Source: Nitrincola iocasae (GTDB lineage: Bacteria; Pseudomonadota; Gammaproteobacteria; Pseudomonadales; Balneatricaceae). From it: a DNA stretch of 64,000 bases. The stretch spans positions 3,286,001-3,350,000 of the forward strand of contig NZ_CP044222.1 of NCBI RefSeq assembly GCF_008727795.1, given 5' to 3'. This document shows, piece by piece, positions 43,544-52,325 of this stretch; position 1 is the stretch's first letter, and each line of letters opens with the position of its first letter. The position numbers and the translations under genes were made by a program. The notes under the pieces are model-generated. The model worked only from the letters and a program-made list of their open reading frames with translations, searched no databases and was not told the DNA's origin.

Positions 43544-44818
43544 ATGAAACGTACACTCAGTCTGCTCTACGTAGGGCTCGCTTTAGCAGGTGCCACACAC
43601 CAGGCCATGGCCGCGGATCCTGCCGCTGTATTAAAAACCTATGCCGACATAGCAGAAGCTGGCTACAGCGACTCTGTCACCACCGCACAAGCGCTCAAGA
43701 ACAAAATCGATAGTCTGCTAGCTAACCCCACCGAAGAAACGCTTCAGGAAGCCCGCGAAGCCTGGATTGCATCCCGCGTCCCTTATCAGCAGACCGAAGT
43801 ATTTCGTTTTGGCAACGCTATAGTTGATGACTGGGAAGGCCGCGTTAATGCCTGGCCTCTCGACGAAGGCTTGATTGATTATGTTGACGGTAGCAGCTAT
43901 GGCGATATGTCTGATGAAAATGCACTCTACACCGCCAACGTGATTGCTAACACCTCCATTCAACTGGGTAATGAAACAGTTGATACAACAGAAATTACCG
44001 CCGAACTCCTGTCAGAAACCCTGCACGAAATCGATGAGATTGAAGCCAACGTTGCAACCGGCTATCACGCCATCGAGTTTCTGCTCTGGGGGCAGGATCT
44101 GTATGGTACTGAAACCGGAGCCGGTGAACGACCTGCTACCGACTTCAGTCTGGAAAACTGCACCGGTGGCAACTGTGACCGCCGCCGAGAGTACCTGACA
44201 GTGGCGACAGACCTGTTGATTTCTGACCTGGAAGAGATGGCCGATAACTGGAAAGAGGGTGGCGAAGCCCGTGTAGAGCTAGTTGAAAAAGGCGAAAAAG
44301 GTGCACTGGCAACAATTCTGACCGGTATGGGCAGCTTGTCCTATGGCGAACTGGCTGGTGAACGTACCAAACTCGGTCTGATGCTGCATGACCCGGAAGA
44401 AGAGCATGATTGTTTTTCTGACAACACTCACAACTCTCACTTCTACGACGTACTGGGGATCAACAACGTATTTCAGGGGCAATATACCCGTGTCGACGGC
44501 TCAGTTGTTCAAGGCGCATCTCTGGCTGATATGCTGAGATCAAGCGCACCTGAAGTTGAACAACAGCTGTCAACCGAACTTTCCGAAACGCAGGCTGCTG
44601 CCCAAGCGATTGTCGATGCGGCTGCACAAGGCAACACTTTTGATGTGCTGATTGGTGCCGGAAATACCGAAGGTAATGCGCTGGTACAACAGCTGGTTGA
44701 CTCGCTGACAACACAGACCCGCTCTATTGAGAAAGCTATCAGTGCACTTGAGCTGGACGCGATCGAACTGGAAGGTTCCGACAGTCTGGACAACCCTGAT
44801 ATGGTTATTAACGGCTAA
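43544..44818 (+). CDS. imelysin-family periplasmic protein (IrpA/ICMP-like)
   Basis: A 424-residue protein with signal peptide (cut after QAMA). AREAWIASRVPYQQTEVFRFGN and the GYHAIEFLLWGQDL segment, with the family GxHxxE motif, identify an imelysin/insulin-cleaving-peptidase-type protein; despite the name these are mostly iron-regulated and are thought to bind iron or haem in uptake rather than cleave proteins. The ATG at 43544 with GGGAG upstream replaces a longer frame that would place the signal peptide internally. A Fur-like box is just upstream, and the next gene starts 10 bases after it. Resembles Pseudomonas aeruginosa icmP-type clusters in gene order. Confidence 0.9.
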   Translation: MKRTLSLLYVGLALAGATHQAMAADPAAVLKTYADIAEAGYSDSVTTAQALKNKIDSLLANPTEETLQEAREAWIASRVPYQQTEVFRFGNAIVDDWEGRVNAWPLDEGLIDYVDGSSYGDMSDENALYTANVIANTSIQLGNETVDTTEITAELLSETLHEIDEIEANVATGYHAIEFLLWGQDLYGTETGAGERPATDFSLENCTGGNCDRRREYLTVATDLLISDLEEMADNWKEGGEARVELVEKGEKGALATILTGMGSLSYGELAGERTKLGLMLHDPEEEHDCFSDNTHNSHFYDVLGINNVFQGQYTRVDGSVVQGASLADMLRSSAPEVEQQLSTELSETQAAAQAIVDAAAQGNTFDVLIGAGNTEGNALVQQLVDSLTTQTRSIEKAISALELDAIELEGSDSLDNPDMVING

Positions 44819-44827
44819 GAATCACGC

Positions 44828-46273
44828 ATGTATCAATTCAGATTGAATGCACTGGGATTCAGTCTGCTGTTGGTTGCCTCTACGGCAGCCAACAGCACGC
44901 CTGCCTACCCGGCATCCGAGTTGCAACCAGGCGGTGAAACGACGGTGCAAGTGCCGCGTAACGCCAAGGCCTTTTCTCATCCTTCAGCCCTGCTATCCGA
45001 TAATGAACAGATGATGTTCACCTTGGGCAGGAGCCTGTTCAAAAAAATCTGGGTCTCTGCTCCGGCTTCAACTAAAGCCAGTGATGGCCTGGGACCACTG
45101 TTCAATTCACGTTCCTGTCTGCGCTGTCACACCAACAATGGGCGTGGCCATGCACCCGACACCCGTCAAGCGGACTATAATGCTGTGTCGATGTTATTGC
45201 GCCTGAGTATTCCAGCTGCAACTGATCAACACAGCCAAGCATTGAATTCAGGGCAGTCAGGGGTTATTCCAGAGCCCACCTATGGAACTCAACTCCAGGA
45301 TTTTTCCATTCAGGGAATTCCGGCAGAAGGCCGCTTAAACCTGAGCTATGATGAAATTCCTTTTAGTTTTGCTGATGGGGAAACCCTGACGCTACGAAAT
45401 CCCAGCTATAGCATCACAGATTTAAACTATGGCCCGCTACACCCTGACACCCTTTTTTCTGCACGCATCGCACCGCAGATGATTGGCCTGGGCCTGCTGG
45501 AAGCAATCAGTGACGAGGATATCCTAACCGGAGAAGATCCTGATGACCTTAACAATGATGGCATTTCGGGCAAGGCTAATCGGGTATGGGATATTGACAG
45601 ACAAGTGACCACTATCGGCCGGTTTGGCTGGAAAGCTGGACACCCAACGATTAAACAGCAAAACAATTCCGCCTTTCACGAGGACATAGGTATATCCACC
45701 CGTATGTATCCAGCGGGATCTGGTGGCTGCACCGAACAACAAACCCTCTGCAGAGAGGCACCGGATGGCAACAGTCCTCACCTGGATAATGTTGAAGCGT
45801 CTGATGCAGTCGTTTCTGCATTGGAGCTTTACATTCAACACCTCGCCGTCCCCGCTCGCTCAAATAACCTGGAGCCTGCCGTGACAGAGGGGCGTGAGCA
45901 GTTTTATGCGCTGGGATGCAATGCCTGCCACCGCCCCTCCTACATCACTGCAGCCGATGCACCCGAAGGGCGTGCCAAGCAAAAAATCTGGCCATACACC
46001 GACCTGTTGTTGCATGATATGGGTGAAGGACTGGCTGATCATCGGCCTGAATTTAATGCCGATGGACGCGAGTGGCGTACACCACCCTTGTGGGGCATTG
46101 GCCTGACACAAGCGACCAGTGGCCACACGCACTTTCTACATGACGGCCGGGCTCGCAGCTTGACTGAAGCCATCCTCTGGCATGGAGGCGAAGCTCTAGC
46201 GGCACGTAATAGCTTTACCCAACTGAACAAGCTTCAGCGAGATGCATTGATCGCCTTTCTGGAATCTTTGTAG
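44828..46273 (+). CDS. dihaem oxidoreductase-like protein (COG3488 family)
   Basis: A 481-residue exported protein with signal peptide and two c-type haem sites: CLRCH (SRSCLRCHTNNGRG) about residue 98 and CNACH (ALGCNACHRPS) about 365. The pattern DGLGPLFNSRSCLRCH and TPPLWGIGLTQATSGHTHFLHDGRARSLTEAILWHGGEA is that of the di-haem thiol-oxidoreductase family found with imelysins. It lies in operon order imelysin - this gene - imelysin - DUF1513. It may change the redox state of iron during uptake; that is inference from context. Confidence 0.88.
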   Translation: MYQFRLNALGFSLLLVASTAANSTPAYPASELQPGGETTVQVPRNAKAFSHPSALLSDNEQMMFTLGRSLFKKIWVSAPASTKASDGLGPLFNSRSCLRCHTNNGRGHAPDTRQADYNAVSMLLRLSIPAATDQHSQALNSGQSGVIPEPTYGTQLQDFSIQGIPAEGRLNLSYDEIPFSFADGETLTLRNPSYSITDLNYGPLHPDTLFSARIAPQMIGLGLLEAISDEDILTGEDPDDLNNDGISGKANRVWDIDRQVTTIGRFGWKAGHPTIKQQNNSAFHEDIGISTRMYPAGSGGCTEQQTLCREAPDGNSPHLDNVEASDAVVSALELYIQHLAVPARSNNLEPAVTEGREQFYALGCNACHRPSYITAADAPEGRAKQKIWPYTDLLLHDMGEGLADHRPEFNADGREWRTPPLWGIGLTQATSGHTHFLHDGRARSLTEAILWHGGEALAARNSFTQLNKLQRDALIAFLESL

Positions 46274-46310
46274 CTTTACAGTCTAAGAACATAATTGAAG
46301 AGCACCCGCT

Positions 46311-47411
46311 ATGAATGCAGTCGATACACTAGGATCAAGTCAACGCTTCCGCTGGGTACTGGCGATCAGTTGCTTACTCATCGCCAACCTGGCACTGGCA
46401 GATGCTCCAACTGAGCAGGATTGGCAGCAGCTGAACAGCGCGATTATTGACCAACAGGTCATACCCGGTTACCAGCAGTTAGCAAACAGCACGGCTCGAC
46501 TTGCTGCAGATACTGAACAGTTATGCCTGCAGCCCGATGATCAGCAATTACAAACCACTCAAGCCAGTTACCGCCAGGCGATGCATGACTGGCAAAGCAT
46601 CAAACACATTAACTTTGGCCCAGTGACACTGCTCATGCGTAACTTTGCTCTGCAGTACTGGCCCGACAAGCGTAACACGGGTAGTTCACAACTGAGAGAG
46701 GCCTTGGCCGACCCTTCAACTGACTATAATGCTGAATTCTTCAGCCATGCCAGCATCAGTGTTAAAGGTTTCCCGGCTCTCGAGCGCATATTATTTAATG
46801 ACACCGGCATAGAGACGTTGTCAGGCATGAGTGCTGAATGCCGCTTGGCGCAAGGTATTGCCAGCCACGTGCATCAAATGGCTGTTGAAATTCATTCTGA
46901 ATGGTCCACTATGCGCGAGCGCATGCTCGGTGCCGGCGACAATAACTATTTTGACCTGCATGCTGATGCGGCCACCTTACTAATGAAGTCACTGGCCGAA
47001 TCCCCTGAAGCCCTGCGTGATAATAAAATTTTAGCGCCTTTGGGTGACAGTTATGACCGTGTGCGCTGGCAGCGCAGTGAGTCCTGGCGCAGCGAACAAT
47101 CCATCGGTAATTTACGTGCCAACCTGGACGCACTGCATGCACTCTACAGTGGCTCACAACCCATCAGTGTCAAAGAGCTGTTGGTTAAGGCCGATGAGCC
47201 CGCACTTGCAGATACACTGGAGCAACAATTCATCGCGCTAAAAGCACAACTGGATAGTCTGGATGAAGTTAAGCAAAACAACGTATCTGAGAGGCAATAT
47301 CAACAGTTATCAGATGTAGCTGATGGATTAAAACAATTGCACACAGATCTAAATACAGCCATGTATACACTCAATATTCAACTGGGGTTTAACAGTAGAG
47401 ATGGCGATTAA
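46311..47411 (+). CDS. second imelysin-family protein
   Basis: A 366-residue exported protein with N-terminal signal (LAISCLLIANLALA). QASYRQAMHDWQSIKHINFGPV and SVKGFPALERILFND are the imelysin segments. Compared with the first imelysin, the GxHxxE motif reads GFPALE: the His is replaced by Pro while Glu stays. This marks the other subfamily of the paired imelysins. It overlaps the next gene by 11 bases. Confidence 0.85.
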   Translation: MNAVDTLGSSQRFRWVLAISCLLIANLALADAPTEQDWQQLNSAIIDQQVIPGYQQLANSTARLAADTEQLCLQPDDQQLQTTQASYRQAMHDWQSIKHINFGPVTLLMRNFALQYWPDKRNTGSSQLREALADPSTDYNAEFFSHASISVKGFPALERILFNDTGIETLSGMSAECRLAQGIASHVHQMAVEIHSEWSTMRERMLGAGDNNYFDLHADAATLLMKSLAESPEALRDNKILAPLGDSYDRVRWQRSESWRSEQSIGNLRANLDALHALYSGSQPISVKELLVKADEPALADTLEQQFIALKAQLDSLDEVKQNNVSERQYQQLSDVADGLKQLHTDLNTAMYTLNIQLGFNSRDGD

Positions 47412-48513
47412 CAGACGACATTTTTTAGGCTGGCTTACCGCCACACCGGTTATACTGGCGAACTTTGCAAGTCAGGCCTCCGCCGCCGCTGAACCACTAT
47501 ACGCCTCTGCCAGCCAAGGACAGGATGGCCAATACTACTTGCATCTATTCAATTTGCAGGCTGGTGAACTGATGCGCCACCCCTTGCCGGAGCGAGCGCA
47601 CCAGATCGCTACACACCCTGAGTATCCCTGGCTATTTGCTGTTGCCAGGCGCCCAGGCCAATTCCTGGACGTTATTGACTACCAGCAACAAAAACGGGTC
47701 AAACAAATCCGCTGCGACGCCGACTCACAGCTTTGTGGTCATGCCCAGATCAGCACAGATGGACAATGGTTACTCACCACTGAGCAATCCATGCACAGTG
47801 AATTCGGTGAAATAGTGGTTCGTGCCATTGACCAGGATTTTAACATCGTTGCACGTCTATCCACCTACGGTATAGGTCCACATGAGCTACGTATCGGCAC
47901 AGATCAACAAACTCTGATTATCGCCAATGGTGGCATTCAAACAGATGGGCGGGTCAAGCTGAACATTGACAGTATGGACCCTTCGCTCGCCTATGTTGAC
48001 ATGCACACCGGCGAATGCCTGGAGCAAGTACGCTTAGCCAGCAAGTTTCATCAATCCGGTATTCGACATATCGATCTATCCGCATCCGGTCAGGTTATCA
48101 TGGCAATGCAATATGAAGGACATCCGGCTGACCGTGTCCCGTTGTTTGCCAGTCATCGACGAGGACAACCAATACAGCCGCTAGCGCTTCCAGATGAAGT
48201 GCACAGTCAGTTACAACAATATGGTGGTAGTGCCTGCTTTGACGCATCAGGAAACTATGCAGCCGTTTCGGCACCGAGGGGCAACCTGATTACCCTGTGG
48301 GATATGCAGACAGGTCAATTTATAAAAGCACTACCAGTGCAGGACGGTTGTGGACTGGCCAAAACTCATCAAGCAGCTGAGTTTCTGGTCAGTAATGGAT
48401 TAGGACGCTTATACCGGCTGAATGCGCAAACCCTGCAACGACAGCTAATCAGTGAATCCACACATTTTTCAGTTCATTGGGACAATCATCTTGCCAATCT
48501 TGCCGTCAGCTAA
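47401..48513 (+). CDS. DUF1513 protein, probably Tat-exported beta-propeller
   Basis: A 370-residue protein that starts MAINRRHFLGWLTATPVILA, a twin-arginine-type signal, ending near SQASAAA. The body has repeated four-stranded-blade features (HAQISTDGQWLLTTEQ, YGIGPHELRIGTDQQTLIIANGG, YGGSACFDASGNYAAVSAPRGNLITLWDMQTGQ). The family is DUF1513, always found with imelysin genes; its role is not known to me. Last gene of the iron module; 62 bases later ends the convergent GGDEF/EAL gene. Confidence 0.85.
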   Translation: MAINRRHFLGWLTATPVILANFASQASAAAEPLYASASQGQDGQYYLHLFNLQAGELMRHPLPERAHQIATHPEYPWLFAVARRPGQFLDVIDYQQQKRVKQIRCDADSQLCGHAQISTDGQWLLTTEQSMHSEFGEIVVRAIDQDFNIVARLSTYGIGPHELRIGTDQQTLIIANGGIQTDGRVKLNIDSMDPSLAYVDMHTGECLEQVRLASKFHQSGIRHIDLSASGQVIMAMQYEGHPADRVPLFASHRRGQPIQPLALPDEVHSQLQQYGGSACFDASGNYAAVSAPRGNLITLWDMQTGQFIKALPVQDGCGLAKTHQAAEFLVSNGLGRLYRLNAQTLQRQLISESTHFSVHWDNHLANLAVS

Positions 48514-48575
48514 GCGCTATTTGTGAACTCACTGTGAACTACTTACCTGGCTGCAGCATCGCGCAACAGCCAGCG

Positions 48576-51500
48576 TTAACTCGCCAGGAACAAAGCTTCA
48601 AACTCAGACGCTGGAACTGCGGGACTTTTCAGATAGCCCTGATAATAATCACAGCCCAGATCCCGCAGCAATGCCAGTTGGGCTGTAGTTTCAACCCCTT
48701 CGGCCAGCACTTTCAAACCCAGTGTATGGCCCATAACAATTACCGCCGCAGCGATCTCCCGATCATCGGCACTATTCTCAAGATCTTCGATAAAACTTTT
48801 ATCTATTTTCAGCACATCCAGAGGGAAGGTTTTCAGATAAGCCAGCGAAGAATAACCCGTACCAAAGTCATCTATCGCCAGTGAAACACCCATGGATTGC
48901 AAGGCTTCAAAAACCTGCTCAGCTTCATCTTCACGGCGCATCAGTGCACTTTCCGTCAGCTCTACTTCAAGGCCACTGGCTGGAAAGTCATACTTATCCA
49001 ATAGTTTTTTGATCATACATACAACATCGCCATGGCGTAACTGATAAGACGACAGATTGACGGCCAGCATCAGTGACGGGTAGCCCTTGTCCAACCAAGT
49101 CCTGCCCACTTTACAGACCTCTTCCATTACCCATTCACCTATAGGATGGATCAAACCACTCTGCTCAGCTACAGGGATAAAATCCATCGGAGATACATAG
49201 CCTTGCAGTGGGTCTTTCCAACGCAGCAACGCTTCCGCCCCCATCAGTTGGCCTGTCTGTATATTAATTTGTGGCTGATAAAAAACTTCCAGTTGACCTT
49301 CTGTGATCGCGGATCGTAACCGCGCTTCAATGTTTAGCCGGGCCAATGCCGCTCGCGTCAATTCATTGGAATAGAAACGCAGTTGCTCACGTCCGGCTTC
49401 TTTAGCTTTATACAAAGCGGCATCGGCCTGTCGCATCAACTCTTCTGCATTGTCATCCGCTTCTGTCAGGCGCGCTATTCCAACACAGGCTCCAATACGT
49501 ATTTCCATCCCCTGAGGCAACTGAATCGGTGTACGCAAGGCTTCGATCAACGTTTCAGCCAAGGCTTCCAAGCCGGGACGATCACGTTCGATCAACAGAC
49601 CAAACTCATCACCACCAAATCGTGCCAGCAAGCCATCTTTCGGACACACCTTACGTAATAGCTCCGCCACTTGGCAGAGCAACTGGTCACCGGTTCGGTG
49701 GCCAAAGCTATCATTCACATCTTTAAAGCGATCAAGATCCAGCATTAACAAGGCAGTGTGTACGTTACCCCGTGTTTCGATACTGGTCAGGATATCAACA
49801 CGATTTGGCAAACTGGTAAGTGAATCATGACGCGCAAGGAACTCAATGCGCTGCTGGATCGTTTTACGCGACGTAATATCGGTCACCACACCTTCAATTA
49901 CCTGCACGTCACCCTCAGCGTTATAAAATACTGTCGTATGATCTTCAACCCATAACACCTGAGCGTCTGCCTTAACAATACGATACTCTTGAACATACTC
50001 TTCACGCTGCTGGGAAAGGTAGCGGGTGACTTCATCATCCAGCCACAGGTGATCATCAGGATGTACTATGTCCTTGTAATCAATAGTGCCTTGCAGAAAC
50101 TCGTTAGCGCTATAACCCCAACGGCTAACATTCTGAGACACATAGGTCACTGGCCAGCCAGGTTTATTTTCCCAGCGAAACAACACAACGGGGCTTGCTT
50201 CAACTACCTGCACAGCCGCCTTCAGTGCCTCTTCCTGTTCAATAAAGCGGATGGCATAACCTATATCACCCGCCATTTCTGACAGGGTTTCCATAATATC
50301 ATGGCTAAAAAACCCCGCATCATCAGCATATAAATTGAGCAAGGCAATCACCTTGCCATCTCCTTGCACAGGAAAACAAGCATACGCGGATTGATCAGGG
50401 GCATGATTAAGAATAACCGGTTGTGCAGTTTCAAAAACCTGTCGCAGCGGACCTGTTTCAGGCATAGGCTGAACTTCACCATTCAGCAAGGGTTGCAGAT
50501 CATCCGACTGCTGACCAAACGCTTCCAGTAATCTAACGCCCTTAGCACCAATCTCTCCAATCCAGGCATAATTCATTTTCCCATTCACAACGGCTATCCG
50601 ACAGACTTCTGCAAAAAGCTCAGACAAGTGTGTGCAGCGAATGATGGCCTGATTGGTTTCTGATAGCGTATTGTAAAGGTCACGTTGATGAAGTATGTCG
50701 GCTTCATAACGTTTTTGATCGGAAACATCCTGAATAGTGGCAATTGAATGCTGTAATTTTCCATCCTCAGTTCTTACAGAACAAACATTCATCAAAGCGG
50801 TAAAGACCACACCCGATTTTCGAACAAACTGTTTTTCCAAAGTGTAGCTGTCAATCACACCCGATAGCATGCGCTCGAAGGCCTGCTGATCTGCCTGTAA
50901 ATCATCTGGATGCGTCACGGCTTGCCAGGTCAGCTCTTTTAGTTCCTGCTCTTTATAACCCAATAAACGACAAAGCTCAGGATTAAAACGCATCCACCGT
51001 CCAGTTTCCGGATCAGTGATGGCCATGCCGACAAAAGGTAATTCAAAGAACTTGAGTAGTAATTTATCTTTTTCTGCCGCCTGCATTTCATAGGCGGTCT
51101 GTTGAAGTCGGCGATTCTGCTGCCACACCAGACGTAAAGCAAACGCTACGCTAATCATGGTTGCCAACGCCAACAGCCCGAGCCAGGCAGCCATCATATA
51201 CACGGGTGACAACACTTCCTGGCGATGCTGTTGCGCAACCAGTATCCAGCCATATTGAACAGGCCTGTGCGCAGCGATGACCGCTTGTTTATGATAGCTA
51301 TGTGTTTCAAAACCTCCACCCTGGTTTGCAGGCGCCGCTTTATAGTCATCAAGCACAGACAAAACCGGCAAGTCAGCATGGCGTACAGGGCTTAGCAGGC
51401 GTGCATTGGTATTCTGCAATGGCTGCAGTAGAAATAATTCTGCCGTATGGCTCGCTATTGGCCAGTTGGAAATCTGTGGAAACAAGCGTGTTTCAGGATC

Positions 51501-52307
51501 AACTCTCATCTCCAGCAAAGCAACTACCTGAGTAGAATCACCTGGCTTAATAATCGGCACTATCCAGGACAGGCTTAAGCCATCATCTAACTCAACTAAC
51601 CCGGTAAATACAGGTTGCGCCTGGTTAATGGCCTGTTGTTTAAAGGAATCAAGCTCAGAGATCGATTGGAATTCGCCGCTGTAAAGCGTTGATGAGCCCT
51701 GCAAGGATTGTAGATAAGCGCCATCAAACTGATCATATCTATGCAGGTACTGCAAATAGTCTGACAGGTATTCAACAGCACCAGGGTCTTCGTTTTCCAG
51801 CCAGGCTTCTACCCAGTTGGCCAGCGCCTGGTCATCACCTACCCTATCGGCTTGTGCTGCCTGCTTGGCTAGCCACTCGTTAAGCTGTTCTGATTTCATC
51901 GCTGCAATCATTTGTACATTGACGGCGGCTCTATCCAACGCCTGAGGTACTGCAATACGCAGCAGACTCAAGGCAATCAGCGGCACCAGCAAAGCCATGC
52001 CGCAGAATACAAATACCAGGCCTTTTGAATCCTGCCTCTTTTCCTCTTTTTCAACCGGGTTGCGAACCCAGATTCGGAGCACCAAGTAGAGCAGGATCGA
52101 TGTAGTTGTAACAAATAGAATCCCTTTATAGGTGCTCAGGGAAACCAGAGAGGTCGTATCAGAAACCAGCAACCCCAATAAATAGTCTGAGGTCAAAATC
52201 CAAAGCATTGCAAATAGAAAATACGCGAGGGCTACTTTTTCTGCACGAAATCGGCTGATATTACTCACAACCATAGTATCTTTATATCCTTTAAGTAATA
52301 TCCGCAT
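48576..52307 (-). CDS. membrane PAS-GAF-PAS-GGDEF-EAL c-di-GMP signalling protein
   Basis: A 1243-residue protein. Two membrane segments (about 28-50 and 60-80), a third (about 96-118), a periplasmic sensor domain (about 120-370) and a fourth segment (about 372-392); then PAS (about 410-530, GMAITDPETGRWMRFNPELCRLLGY), GAF (about 545-680), PAS (about 690-815), GGDEF (about 825-985, intact ARFGGDEFGLL at 897) and EAL (about 1000-1240, intact EALLRW at 1024, DDFGTGYSSLAYL). Both catalytic motifs look active, so it could make and break c-di-GMP. The first ATG is used; the one at codon 12 is an alternative. It follows the TPR receiver protein by 18 bases. Confidence 0.9.
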   Translation of the reverse strand: MRILLKGYKDTMVVSNISRFRAEKVALAYFLFAMLWILTSDYLLGLLVSDTTSLVSLSTYKGILFVTTTSILLYLVLRIWVRNPVEKEEKRQDSKGLVFVFCGMALLVPLIALSLLRIAVPQALDRAAVNVQMIAAMKSEQLNEWLAKQAAQADRVGDDQALANWVEAWLENEDPGAVEYLSDYLQYLHRYDQFDGAYLQSLQGSSTLYSGEFQSISELDSFKQQAINQAQPVFTGLVELDDGLSLSWIVPIIKPGDSTQVVALLEMRVDPETRLFPQISNWPIASHTAELFLLQPLQNTNARLLSPVRHADLPVLSVLDDYKAAPANQGGGFETHSYHKQAVIAAHRPVQYGWILVAQQHRQEVLSPVYMMAAWLGLLALATMISVAFALRLVWQQNRRLQQTAYEMQAAEKDKLLLKFFELPFVGMAITDPETGRWMRFNPELCRLLGYKEQELKELTWQAVTHPDDLQADQQAFERMLSGVIDSYTLEKQFVRKSGVVFTALMNVCSVRTEDGKLQHSIATIQDVSDQKRYEADILHQRDLYNTLSETNQAIIRCTHLSELFAEVCRIAVVNGKMNYAWIGEIGAKGVRLLEAFGQQSDDLQPLLNGEVQPMPETGPLRQVFETAQPVILNHAPDQSAYACFPVQGDGKVIALLNLYADDAGFFSHDIMETLSEMAGDIGYAIRFIEQEEALKAAVQVVEASPVVLFRWENKPGWPVTYVSQNVSRWGYSANEFLQGTIDYKDIVHPDDHLWLDDEVTRYLSQQREEYVQEYRIVKADAQVLWVEDHTTVFYNAEGDVQVIEGVVTDITSRKTIQQRIEFLARHDSLTSLPNRVDILTSIETRGNVHTALLMLDLDRFKDVNDSFGHRTGDQLLCQVAELLRKVCPKDGLLARFGGDEFGLLIERDRPGLEALAETLIEALRTPIQLPQGMEIRIGACVGIARLTEADDNAEELMRQADAALYKAKEAGREQLRFYSNELTRAALARLNIEARLRSAITEGQLEVFYQPQINIQTGQLMGAEALLRWKDPLQGYVSPMDFIPVAEQSGLIHPIGEWVMEEVCKVGRTWLDKGYPSLMLAVNLSSYQLRHGDVVCMIKKLLDKYDFPASGLEVELTESALMRREDEAEQVFEALQSMGVSLAIDDFGTGYSSLAYLKTFPLDVLKIDKSFIEDLENSADDREIAAAVIVMGHTLGLKVLAEGVETTAQLALLRDLGCDYYQGYLKSPAVPASEFEALFLAS

Positions 52308-52325
52308 TGTGGAGAGGTTTGAACG

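Noticed and set aside
48514..48575. Search for a repeat of the tRNA-Arg 3' end that would mark the far edge of the iron module
   Set aside because: No copy of the GGTTCGAGTCCC segment is visible near the module end, so attachment sites are not annotated.
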